Assembly: GCA_021773835.1 (NCBI GenBank)
Contig: JAJFJQ010000057.1
Span: forward strand, 62,001 to 126,000
Length of the DNA: 64,000 nucleotides
Source: Gammaproteobacteria bacterium
Lineage (GTDB): Bacteria > Pseudomonadota > Gammaproteobacteria > Ga0077536
Direction of reading: 5' to 3'
A program made the translations under genes and the position numbers. Shown here piece after piece: positions 9,246 through 17,340 of this stretch (its first letter is position 1; each line of letters begins with the position of its first letter). The notes under the pieces are model-generated. The model had not been told where the DNA came from. It did no database searches and worked only from the letters and a program-made list of their open reading frames with translations.

Positions 9246-10013
9246 CTAATGGAATGTGTTGCTCAATGTTCCAATGCCGTCTATTACAATCTCAATGGTA
9301 GTGCCCGATTTCATTGGCAGCGCGCCGGGCCCCGTACCGCAGGCGATTAAATCGCCGGGAAATAATGTCATCTCTGCCGACAGCAAGCTTATGATCTGGC
9401 GCGGTGAAAAAACCAGATCGCTCAGTAGGTAGTTCTGCCGTTCGCGCCCATTGAGAATTGCCCGTACTGAGAGTTGTTCCAACTCAAGTCCGGTGCGGAT
9501 CACCGGGCCGAATGGCGCGAAGGTGTCGAATGCCTTCGCTCGAGTCCATTGCGGAAAATGAGGGTCCACATCCAACAATTGGAATGCCGTAACATCGTTT
9601 ACGCAGGTGTAGCCAAAGATGTGGTCGTCAGCCGCCTCCTCGGATACGTGCTTGCACACCTTGCCAATTACAATCCCGAGTTCGGCTTCATAAAAAATAC
9701 GTTTTGCGTGCTCGCCGGGACTGAGGATCGTTTCACCGCAGGGTAGAAACGTATTCGGCGGTTTGATGAAGTAATGCGGATAGAGGGGCGTTGGCACACC
9801 GTGCTTGAGGGCAAGTGAGTTCGAATTGTTGGCCAGGCCGATCAGCTTTGCTGGCTGGCACGGCACAAGGAGCTTCACCGCGTCTATGTGCAACACTTCT
9901 GCGGTGGCAACCGCGCCGGTAAACATGTCGCCTCGATGCACCGCGATCTGATTACCGGCGAGCGTGCCGAAGCCCGTGTGAGCATCTACCTCGAATCTGA
10001 CCCAATGCGTCAT
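9246..10013 (-). CDS. Fumarylacetoacetate hydrolase family protein
   Basis: A 255-residue FAH-family enzyme. The core motif IFYEAELGIVIGK gives the Glu-x-Glu metal ligands, followed by GYTCVNDVTAF (metal Asp) and a C-terminal block, LFPGDLIACGTGPGALPMKSG, with the usual turn. Family members are metal-dependent C-C hydrolases, decarboxylases or isomerases acting on beta-diketo or enol acids, for example in homoprotocatechuate or heterocycle catabolism. ATG 10013 was chosen over an ATG 19 codons upstream because GGAGG precedes it and MTHWVRFE is a typical family start. Confidence 0.88.
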   Translation of the reverse strand: MTHWVRFEVDAHTGFGTLAGNQIAVHRGDMFTGAVATAEVLHIDAVKLLVPCQPAKLIGLANNSNSLALKHGVPTPLYPHYFIKPPNTFLPCGETILSPGEHAKRIFYEAELGIVIGKVCKHVSEEAADDHIFGYTCVNDVTAFQLLDVDPHFPQWTRAKAFDTFAPFGPVIRTGLELEQLSVRAILNGRERQNYLLSDLVFSPRQIISLLSAEMTLFPGDLIACGTGPGALPMKSGTTIEIVIDGIGTLSNTFH

Positions 10014-10084
10014 CCGCGCGGGTCCTCCGAATCGTAGCCCAGTACGTTCGATGGCGATCCTCCTCGGCATTGCTCACATAGTGA

Positions 10085-10117
10085 TTGGATACTTAAATAT
10101 GTCATCTAAGTATCCAA
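10085..10117. promoter_or_regulatory. Perfect 10-bp inverted repeat upstream of the FAH gene
   Basis: TTGGATACTT (10085-10094) and AAGTATCCAA (10108-10117) are exact inverted copies around a 13-base A/T-rich spacer. The element lies between gntR and the FAH gene, 72 bases before the FAH start. Its GTATCC-type half-sites resemble the GTATAC half-sites in front of gntR, so it is a candidate binding site for that regulator; a hairpin at the gntR 3' end is the alternative. Confidence 0.5.
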
Positions 10118-10154
10118 AAAATAAGACAATACAGAGTCCACGTAACCGACCGAC

Positions 10155-10895
10155 TTATTCCGCGTCCACTACCCGAGCGTAATTTGAAATAACCTCGGTA
10201 ACGCTTGGCTGCGCATCTTCACCCCAGCTATCGAGCGCGCGGTGGAGCACACCATCGAGGTGATCGGACATCGTTTTCCACGCGCGCTTTGGATCGTTAT
10301 CGCGTAGCGCGGCGATAATCGAGCGATGCTCATCCATATTGCAGCTTGGCCAATTCGGACGGCCATAGAGACCCAGGATCAAGGCACTGCGCGCGACCAG
10401 GGATTTGATGTATTTGAGCAACAGTGGGCTGTCGGCCATCTCGGCCAAAATCACATGAAATTCAGCTGCTTGGCGAATGTAGTCGTCCGCCGCCTCGCGG
10501 TACGCGCGCTCTTCACCGGCAACCCATTGTTCAAGCACTTTGACCTGTGTCGGCGTGAGATTGCCGCACACACGCTCGACGACCAGGCGCTCCAGCTCGG
10601 TGCGCACGGTAAAGACGTCGCGCGCCTCTTCGATGGTGGGTCGGGCGACGGAGGCGCCTCGATTCGGTGCGATTTCGACCAATTCCTCGGCAGCAAGCTT
10701 CTCCAGCGCGCGCCGCACAACCGTGCGGCTAACTCCGAGTTGCTCACCAATTGCGTCTTCCGGGAGTTTCACGCCAGGTCCCAAGGCCTGCTCCAAAATC
10801 GCCAGACGTAGCACGGCATAGACGTAATCGGGCCGACTGCCCCGCTTTGTCGCCGCCGTATACGTTATTTTTTCTGGATTAATTGCCACTGGCAT
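10155..10895 (-). CDS. GntR-family transcriptional regulator, FCD subfamily
   Basis: A 246-residue regulator. The winged helix lies in the first third (LPEDAIGEQLGVSRTVVRRALEKL, then a wing with PNRGASV), followed by an all-helical FCD effector domain with the metal or ligand residues Asp/His/His distributed in TVRTELE, AAEFHVILAEM and EHRSIIAALRDND. It is divergent from the ggt-led operon and upstream of the leftward catabolic genes, so it most likely controls both arms, released by a carboxylate intermediate. That role is inferred from position only. Confidence 0.92.
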   Translation of the reverse strand: MPVAINPEKITYTAATKRGSRPDYVYAVLRLAILEQALGPGVKLPEDAIGEQLGVSRTVVRRALEKLAAEELVEIAPNRGASVARPTIEEARDVFTVRTELERLVVERVCGNLTPTQVKVLEQWVAGEERAYREAADDYIRQAAEFHVILAEMADSPLLLKYIKSLVARSALILGLYGRPNWPSCNMDEHRSIIAALRDNDPKRAWKTMSDHLDGVLHRALDSWGEDAQPSVTEVISNYARVVDAE

Positions 10896-10903
10896 CTCAA
10901 GTG

Positions 10904-10937
10904 ATTGTATTCTATTTTAGACAATGAGGTATACAAT
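10904..10937. promoter_or_regulatory. Candidate GntR operator and ggt promoter
   Basis: ATTGTATTC (10904-10912) and GTATACAAT (10929-10937) form an inverted repeat with one mismatch in nine, in the 59-base gap between gntR and ggt. TTGTATAC/GTATACAA half-sites are common for FCD-type GntR regulators. TTGTAT and TATACA here also have about 18-base spacing and could serve as -35 and -10 boxes for the rightward operon, which would place the operator over the promoter. Confidence 0.5.
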
Positions 10938-10954
10938 TTCTATAGGACGGACTC

Positions 10955-12547
10955 ATGCTCGAAACCCTGCGTGCAACCAAGGGCATGGTGATCGCACCGC
11001 ACCATCTGGCTGCAAGCGCCGGCTTGCGGGTACTAACGGATGGCGGTAACGCAATCGAAGCAATGGTCGCAGCAGCCGCCACAATTGCAGTCGTCTATCC
11101 GCACATGAATGGATTAGGCGGTGATAACTTCTGGTTAATACACACGCCTGGCGATAGTCCGCGCGGGATCGCCTCATGCGGTCCGGCGGCGGCGATGGCC
11201 ACAATCGACCATTACCAGGAGCAAGGATTCAATCGCATTCCCGCCAGAGGTTCCGCTGCCGCGCTCACTGTCGCCGGTGCGGTGGCCGGTTGGGATCGTG
11301 CGCTTGCGTTCAGCCGGTCTCAATGTGGCGGAAAACTTCCGCTTGCTCGCCTACTCGAGGATGCCATTGATTATGCCTCGCGGGGCGCTCCCGTCACCCG
11401 CTCGCAACACGACAACACCGTGCAAAAACTCGCTGAACTTCGCGACCTTGACGGATTTGCTGAGACCTTTCTCGCCCACGGACTCGCCCCAACGATCGGT
11501 GCACGCTTTCAGCAACCGCGATTGGCCGCGACGCTCGAACAACTCGCACATGCAGGCGTCGCGGATTTCTACCGCGGTGATCTTGCGCGCTCGATCGCTA
11601 AAGACCTGGAGCGCGTCGGTAGCCCGATCCGGCTCGCCGATCTTGAGTCTTATCGCGCGCGCGATGTTCAACCGTTAAGCACCCGTGTAGCCGGCAATAC
11701 AGTGTTTAATTTACCACCACCAACGCAGGGACTTGCCTCGCTACTGCTGCTGGCGATTTTTGCACGGGTACAGGCGAAAGACGCCGATGGATTTGATTTC
11801 ATTCATCGTATTGTTGAATCGACAAAGCAGGCATTTTTAATTCGAGATAGCCACGTTACCGACCCCGCCTATATGAGCACCGAGGCCAATGATTTTCTAA
11901 CCGGCGACGGTCTCGATGCGCTCGCGGCAGAAGTCGATCTCAAACGCGCAGCTCCTTGGCCCGCCACATCGTCGGGCGGCGACACCGTGTGGCTCACCGC
12001 CGCGGATGACGATGGACGCGTGGTCAGTTTTATCCAAAGCATCTTCTTCGAGTTTGGATCGGGGGTCGTATTAAAAGACAGCGGTGTGTGCTGGCAAAAC
12101 CGCGGGACCTCATTCAGTCTCAACAAGACCGCGACCAATCCGCTCACTCCGGGACGTTACCCATTTCATACAATCCAACCGGCGCTCGCGCACCTCGGCG
12201 ATGGTCGAGTCATGGCCTATGGCACGATGGGCGGCGAAGGCCAACCGCAGACCCAAGCCGCGGTATTCTCACGTCATGTACTCTATGGACAAGAACTGCA
12301 ACACGCCGTCACCGCACCGCGTTGGTTGCTTGGCCGGACCTGGGGCGAAGCGACGACAAGTTTAAAGGTCGAAAGCCGGATCGACGATGCGACTCGAGTT
12401 CAATTGACGGAGGCCGGCCACGACGTTGAAGTGGTCGACGCCTTCGATCCGATAATGGGTCACGCCGGCGCGTTGACCCTTGATACCGACGGGATCTTGG
12501 CCGGCGCCTGCGATCCGCGCAGCGACGGTTCGGTTGCCGGTTTTTAA
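10955..12547 (+). CDS. Gamma-glutamyltransferase family protein
   Basis: A 530-residue Ntn-hydrolase of the GGT family. It opens without a signal peptide (GMVIAPHHLAASAG, DGGNAIEAMVAAAATI), has the GLGGDNFWL region, and the autoprocessing site is GGDTVWLTAADDDGRVVS, where the Thr of WLTAADD is the expected nucleophile. The C-terminal half has GGEGQPQTQAAVF. True GGTs are periplasmic; lack of a signal suggests a cytoplasmic relative acting on an amide pathway intermediate, as in other catabolic gene clusters. AGGACGG precedes the ATG. It is first in the rightward operon. Confidence 0.87.
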   Translation: MLETLRATKGMVIAPHHLAASAGLRVLTDGGNAIEAMVAAAATIAVVYPHMNGLGGDNFWLIHTPGDSPRGIASCGPAAAMATIDHYQEQGFNRIPARGSAAALTVAGAVAGWDRALAFSRSQCGGKLPLARLLEDAIDYASRGAPVTRSQHDNTVQKLAELRDLDGFAETFLAHGLAPTIGARFQQPRLAATLEQLAHAGVADFYRGDLARSIAKDLERVGSPIRLADLESYRARDVQPLSTRVAGNTVFNLPPPTQGLASLLLLAIFARVQAKDADGFDFIHRIVESTKQAFLIRDSHVTDPAYMSTEANDFLTGDGLDALAAEVDLKRAAPWPATSSGGDTVWLTAADDDGRVVSFIQSIFFEFGSGVVLKDSGVCWQNRGTSFSLNKTATNPLTPGRYPFHTIQPALAHLGDGRVMAYGTMGGEGQPQTQAAVFSRHVLYGQELQHAVTAPRWLLGRTWGEATTSLKVESRIDDATRVQLTEAGHDVEVVDAFDPIMGHAGALTLDTDGILAGACDPRSDGSVAGF

Positions 12548-12582
12548 GGCGCAATCCAACAGTTACAAATAGGAAAACGCTC

Positions 12583-13809
12583 ATGGACATCATTCTTAGA
12601 AACGCCCGTGTCAGTCACGATACAGCCGATGGGCTGGTGGATATCGGTATCGCCGACGGCAAGATTGAAGCGCTACAACAAAACCTCCATGCGGACGGCG
12701 AACAACTTGACCTCGGCGGGCGCATGGTCACGAGCGGATTTATCGAGACACACATCCACCTCGACAAATCGTGCATTCTCGAACGCTGCAAGTCCGACAA
12801 GGGCGATCTCGATGAAGCAATCCAAGAAGTGGCGCAGGCGAAGGCCGCGTTTAACGCTGAAGATGTTTATGCACGCGGACAGCGCACCTTAGAGAAGTGC
12901 ATCGTCAACGGCACGACGCACATGCGCACGCATCTTGAAGTCGATCCGGTGATTGGTCTGCGCGGTCTCGAAGGGATAAAAGCGTTGATTGACGATTACA
13001 AATGGGCAATGGATATCGAGATATGCGTGTTTCCACAAGAGGGATTGCTAAACAACCCAGGCACAGATGAGCTCATGGTGGCGGCGCTAAAAGATGGTGC
13101 AACCGTGGTCGGCGGTGCGCCCTACACGGACTCGGATCCGCACGGCCAGATCGATCGACTGTTTGAGATGGCGCGTGAGTTCGACACCGATATCGATATG
13201 CATCTGGATTTCGGACCCGATCCAAGCGACTTAGACCTCGATTATGTTTGCAAATTGACCGACCGATTCGATTACGCAGGGCGGGTTGCGATCGGACATG
13301 TGACAAAACTGTCCGCCGCATCTCCGATCCGCTTCGCACAAGCGGCGCAACGTCTGTCGAGTGCCGGCGTTGCGCTCACAGTCCTGCCATCGACCGACCT
13401 ATTTCTAATGGGGAGGCATCAAGACCAGAGCGTCATGCGGGGTGTCACAACTGCCCACAAACTACTGAGTGAAGGGGTGAACTGCTCGCTTTCGACCAAC
13501 AACGTATTAAATCCATTCACACCGTTTGGTAATTGCTCACTGATCCGTATGGCCAATTTGTATGCCAACGTCGCCCAGATCGGTAAACGCGAAGACATTG
13601 TCGAATGTTTTCATATGATCACTTCGCGCTCAGCAGCTTTGATGCGTCTCGATAACTATGGCGTCGCTGAAGGCAACGCAGCCGATTTGGTGGTACTCGA
13701 CTGTGAGGACCGGGCAGCGGCCGTCGCTGAGCTAGCGCAACCTTTATGGGGTTTCAAACGCGGCCGCATGACATTTTCGCATGCGGCTGCGGTAATTAAT
13801 CGTCCCTAA
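12583..13809 (+). CDS. Cytosine deaminase-like amidohydrolase
   Basis: A 408-residue amidohydrolase-superfamily TIM barrel. The first metal site is THIHLDK (His57, His59), with later ligands MHLDFG (His207) and IGHVTKL (His239). At the position where cytosine deaminase has its catalytic metal-binding Asp (GHDDV), this protein has STNNVLNPFTPFG, so Asp appears replaced by Asn. It probably opens a cyclic amide or deaminates an N-heterocycle, but the altered ligand makes the reaction uncertain. AGGAAAACGCTC precedes the start. Confidence 0.85.
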   Translation: MDIILRNARVSHDTADGLVDIGIADGKIEALQQNLHADGEQLDLGGRMVTSGFIETHIHLDKSCILERCKSDKGDLDEAIQEVAQAKAAFNAEDVYARGQRTLEKCIVNGTTHMRTHLEVDPVIGLRGLEGIKALIDDYKWAMDIEICVFPQEGLLNNPGTDELMVAALKDGATVVGGAPYTDSDPHGQIDRLFEMAREFDTDIDMHLDFGPDPSDLDLDYVCKLTDRFDYAGRVAIGHVTKLSAASPIRFAQAAQRLSSAGVALTVLPSTDLFLMGRHQDQSVMRGVTTAHKLLSEGVNCSLSTNNVLNPFTPFGNCSLIRMANLYANVAQIGKREDIVECFHMITSRSAALMRLDNYGVAEGNAADLVVLDCEDRAAAVAELAQPLWGFKRGRMTFSHAAAVINRP

Positions 13810-13856
13810 ATCACCAGGCATGGCCTTGCTAAACGCACTAACCAGGAGAGAAAGTC

Positions 13857-15059
13857 GTGGGGGCAAATGATATTCCAAACGATCGGCTCGGCGCCTTCTG
13901 CCGGGAAAACCACGTGGCCCTTACCCACACGGGACAAGGTGCACTGGACGGGCTGACATTTGGCACAAAAGATGTCTTTCATATCGCCGGCACCCGTACC
14001 GGCTTCGGTAACCCGGACTGGTTACGAACACATGCGGAAGAGACCCTCACCGCGCCTACCGTGCAATCCATGCTTAACGCGGGCGCCGACATGCTTGGGC
14101 GGACCTTGAGCGACGAGCTGACCTATAGCCTGTCAGGCGAAAACGTCCACTACGGCACACCCGTTAATTCCGCCGCGCCGGATCGTATCCCGGGTGGATC
14201 CTCTAATGGATCTGCTGCCGCCGTGGCGGGCGGCCTGGTCGATTTCTCCCTCGGCACGGACTGCGGCGGCTCCGTGAGATTGCCCGCAAGCTATTGCGGG
14301 ATCTTGGGCATGCGGCCTACGCACAATCGCATAACGACCGAAGGCGTGCTTCCATTCGCACCATCGTTTGATGTTGTCGGATGGTTTGCTAACGATGCCG
14401 CCATATTCGAACGCGTCGGTGCGGTACTGCTTGATGAACCGAAATCAAACGATAGCGCCAAGCGCATGTTTATCGCGAGCGATGCTTTTTCGCTGGTTGA
14501 CTCGGCAGTTAGCGAGGCCCTGCGCCCAAGTGTCGAGCGGCTTGCCGACCGATTCGAATCGAGCGAGGAGTTGCAGGTCAGTCCGGATGGGCTCGCTGCC
14601 TGGTTTGAAGTTTTTCGAGTGGTCCAAGGATCCGAGATTTGGGGTAACCGCAAAGCTTGGATCGAAGAGGTCCAACCGACGTTCGGGCCCGGTATCCGCG
14701 AACGTTTACAGTGGGCATCGACGATCGATGCGGCAACTATCGCTAAGGCACAGGGCGAACACACCGCAATAAAAGCCTATCTCGCTGATCTGCTAGGGCC
14801 ACATGACATTCTATGCCTGCCGACCTCACCTCGAGTGGCACCGCTAAAGGGTATGGACACGGATAAACTGGAAATCGAATACCGTGCGCAGGCAATGTGT
14901 TTGCTGTGTATCGCCGGCCTCGGCGGTCTGCCGCAAGTCAGCCTACCGCTGGCATCCCAAGATGGCCTGCCGCTCGGCTTGTCGCTTGTCGGTGCCCCCG
15001 GTTCGGACATGATGTTGTTGGCGCTTGCGGCGGATTTGTTCGTCGAGGCCAGCATTTAA
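13857..15059 (+). CDS. Amidase signature family enzyme
   Basis: A 400-residue amidase with the complete Ser-cisSer-Lys set: Lys38 in FGTKDVF, Ser115 in PGGSSNGSAAAVAGG and the nucleophile Ser139 in GTDCGGSVRLPAS. It is shorter than the common 450-500 residue members. It hydrolyses a primary or substituted amide to acid and ammonia or amine, consistent with a late step in N-heterocycle breakdown. The start is a GTG preceded by AGGAGAGAAAGTC; no better ATG exists nearby. Confidence 0.92.
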   Translation: MGANDIPNDRLGAFCRENHVALTHTGQGALDGLTFGTKDVFHIAGTRTGFGNPDWLRTHAEETLTAPTVQSMLNAGADMLGRTLSDELTYSLSGENVHYGTPVNSAAPDRIPGGSSNGSAAAVAGGLVDFSLGTDCGGSVRLPASYCGILGMRPTHNRITTEGVLPFAPSFDVVGWFANDAAIFERVGAVLLDEPKSNDSAKRMFIASDAFSLVDSAVSEALRPSVERLADRFESSEELQVSPDGLAAWFEVFRVVQGSEIWGNRKAWIEEVQPTFGPGIRERLQWASTIDAATIAKAQGEHTAIKAYLADLLGPHDILCLPTSPRVAPLKGMDTDKLEIEYRAQAMCLLCIAGLGGLPQVSLPLASQDGLPLGLSLVGAPGSDMMLLALAADLFVEASI

Positions 15060-15129
15060 ATGATACGTGAAGGACGAGTCATTACCATGAGTTAAGTCTG
15101 ATTATTTGTGTGCCGTTTTGGAGTTCCTG

Positions 15130-15912
15130 ATGGATTACAGCAATATTGATTTCACTTTAGACGATGCAATCGCGACGATAACCGTCGATCGCCCGGACCG
15201 TCTCAATGCGCTCAACCCGCAAACCATGCAGGAAATCGAACACTGCATCGATGCGATCCGCGATGACCGCAGCATTCGTTGTGTGATCTTTACCGGGGCC
15301 GGCGAGAAGGCCTTCATTGCCGGTGCGGACATCACCGCCATGGTTACGATGTCTGGGTTTGAGGAAAAAACCTTCGCCTACCATGGCAACCAGGTGTTGC
15401 GCGCATTTGAACACCTACCGATCCCGATCATTGCTGCCGTTAATGGGTATGCGCTCGGTGGGGGAACTGAACTTGCGCTTGCCTGTGACCTCATTTTAGC
15501 TGCCGACACTGCCCGCTTTGGCCTACCGGAGATCAAACTCGGCATCATTCCCGGCTTCGGCGGTACCCAGCGACTCCCTCGCAGAGTCGGCCTGCTGCGT
15601 GCGCGAGAAATGATCTATACCGGGGACATGATTGATGCCGCAACGGCATACGAGTTTGGGTTGGTCAATCACGTCTACCCCGCGGCCGAATTGATGGGTG
15701 AGGCGAACGCGCTGGCGACGAAGATCGCGCGCCAGGCACCACTTGGGATCCAACAAGCAAAGGCGGCGATCAATGGCGGGATCGAAGTCGATCTCGATAC
15801 CGGATTACGTTTCGAAACAGAGGCCGTTGGCCTTGCCTTCTCAACGGACGATAAAAAAGAAGGTATGACCGCATTTTTAGAAAAGCGGGAACCGCAATTC
15901 CAAGGCAAATGA
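15130..15912 (+). CDS. Enoyl-CoA hydratase/isomerase
   Basis: A 260-residue crotonase-fold protein. The oxyanion-hole region GAGEKAFIAGADITAM and the signature block ALGGGTELALACDLILAAD, with the Glu of TELALACD and a second catalytic Glu in FGLPEIKLGIIPGFGGTQRLPR, are those of active hydratases. It would hydrate an unsaturated acyl-CoA formed after the CoA ligase step. ATG 15130 was preferred over a TTG eight codons upstream because TTGGAG lies six bases before it. Confidence 0.93.
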   Translation: MDYSNIDFTLDDAIATITVDRPDRLNALNPQTMQEIEHCIDAIRDDRSIRCVIFTGAGEKAFIAGADITAMVTMSGFEEKTFAYHGNQVLRAFEHLPIPIIAAVNGYALGGGTELALACDLILAADTARFGLPEIKLGIIPGFGGTQRLPRRVGLLRAREMIYTGDMIDAATAYEFGLVNHVYPAAELMGEANALATKIARQAPLGIQQAKAAINGGIEVDLDTGLRFETEAVGLAFSTDDKKEGMTAFLEKREPQFQGK

Positions 15913-15943
15913 AATTTCAAGGCACAACAGGAGAACATGACCC

Positions 15944-16825
15944 ATGTATCCAAAGCCTATCGAAAATTATTTCGCGCCGACAAGTCTGGACGACGCACTA
16001 AAACTTTTGAACGAGTACGGCGGCGGTGCCCGATTGCTATCAGGCGGACAAAGCCTGATGCCACTATTGAAGGCGCGCGGCGCGTCCGCCGAGACCATTA
16101 TCGATATCAATCGGATCCCCGGCCTCGCCGGCATCGAACACGTCAATGGTGAACTACGGCTCGGCGCAATGGTGCGTCATGCGGCCGTACTGCGAGATCC
16201 TTTGATTGGACGCGTATGTCCGCTATTACAAGATGCGGTTCGCTCAATTGGCGATCCTCAGGTGCGCAATCGCGGCACTATCGCCGGTTCGCTAGTGTTT
16301 GCCGATGCACTAAGCGATATTCCGGTTGCCGCCGTCGCGCTCCGGGCAAGCGTTACTGCGGTTGGAAGCTCAGGCGAAAGCCGCATAGTTGGTATCGATG
16401 AATTCTTCATCGGGCCGCGCAAGACTACGATCCGCGAAGACGAGATCGTCCGCGAGGTCTGCTTTCCGGGTTGCATAGAAAACAGCGGCGGCGCCTACAT
16501 TAAACATGCACACGTCACTAACGGTTACGCGCTACTGTCGGTTGGCGTTCAATTGACGATCGACGATGGCGGCAACTGCAGCGCAGCCGGGATCGCAATC
16601 GGCGGACTTGAGTCGATGCCGGCGCGTGCCACAACCGCCGAGGCGCATCTAGTTGGATCGACATTGGATGGGCGGACCGTCGCACAAGCGGCTCAAGCTG
16701 CCGCTGATGAAATTGCGACCTATACCGACTTTCGCGCATCCGCCGAGTATCGACGAAATCTAATCGAGCAATACGTTGGCCAAATGACCGAACGTGCACG
16801 GCAACGTGCGGGAGGCTCATCATGA
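15944..16825 (+). CDS. Molybdenum hydroxylase FAD-binding subunit (CoxM type)
   Basis: A 293-residue medium subunit of the xanthine oxidase family. The two FAD contacts are LLSGGQSLMPLLKARG near residue 30 and IGDPQVRNRGTIAGSL near residue 103, followed by a CO-dehydrogenase-flavoprotein C-terminal domain. It passes electrons from the iron-sulfur subunit to an acceptor. It heads a medium-small-large set; the stop overlaps the next start (ATGA at 16822). An out-of-frame ATG at 15937 is nearer to the AGGAG, so the real initiation context is slightly unusual. Confidence 0.93.
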   Translation: MYPKPIENYFAPTSLDDALKLLNEYGGGARLLSGGQSLMPLLKARGASAETIIDINRIPGLAGIEHVNGELRLGAMVRHAAVLRDPLIGRVCPLLQDAVRSIGDPQVRNRGTIAGSLVFADALSDIPVAAVALRASVTAVGSSGESRIVGIDEFFIGPRKTTIREDEIVREVCFPGCIENSGGAYIKHAHVTNGYALLSVGVQLTIDDGGNCSAAGIAIGGLESMPARATTAEAHLVGSTLDGRTVAQAAQAAADEIATYTDFRASAEYRRNLIEQYVGQMTERARQRAGGSS

Positions 16826-17340
16826 GCACTCAGATCGAAATCACAATAAACGGTGATCGTTATCAAGGCACGGTCGAAAATCGGACCTTGCTGGTGGATT
16901 TTATCCGCGAAACAGCCGAACTGACCGGCACCCATGTTGGTTGCGCGTCCGAGGGCCGGTGTGGCGCGTGTACGGTACTCATGAATGGCGAGGCGGTGAA
17001 ATCGTGTTTGTTGCTTGCGGTTCAGGCCGACGGGTTTGAGGTACAGACCATCGAAGGTCTCGCCAACAATGGCAAATTGCATCCGTTGCAAGAGGCATTT
17101 TGGGAAAACCACGGACTGCAGTGCGGTTACTGTACGCCGGGCATGTTGATGGCGCTGTCGGAGTTTCTGAAAAACCCATCGCGTGACGAACACGAGATCC
17201 GCACCGCCATGTCCGGCGTGCTGTGTCCGTGCACGGGCTATGTGCATATCGTCGATTCGGTTAAAGCCGCCGTCGACAAACTCGAGGCGATGGATCCGCA
17301 CGATCGCGAACAGCTTTTCGCGCCAATAGGAGAAGTGTGA
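16822..17340 (+). CDS. Molybdenum hydroxylase [2Fe-2S] subunit (CoxS type)
   Basis: A 172-residue small subunit with two [2Fe-2S] sites: an N-terminal ferredoxin-type site ([13 protein letters not shown] ... KSC, Cys41, 47, 50, 62) and a C-terminal helical site (QCGYCTPGM and GVLCPCTGY). The first loop reads Cys-x5-Cys instead of the family's Cys-x4-Cys, a one-residue insertion with frame intact on both sides. It transfers electrons from the molybdenum centre to FAD. It overlaps the upstream gene by four bases and the downstream start by one. Confidence 0.93.
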   Translation: MSTQIEITINGDRYQGTVENRTLLVDFIRETAELTGTHVGCASEGRCGACTVLMNGEAVKSCLLLAVQADGFEVQTIEGLANNGKLHPLQEAFWENHGLQCGYCTPGMLMALSEFLKNPSRDEHEIRTAMSGVLCPCTGYVHIVDSVKAAVDKLEAMDPHDREQLFAPIGEV

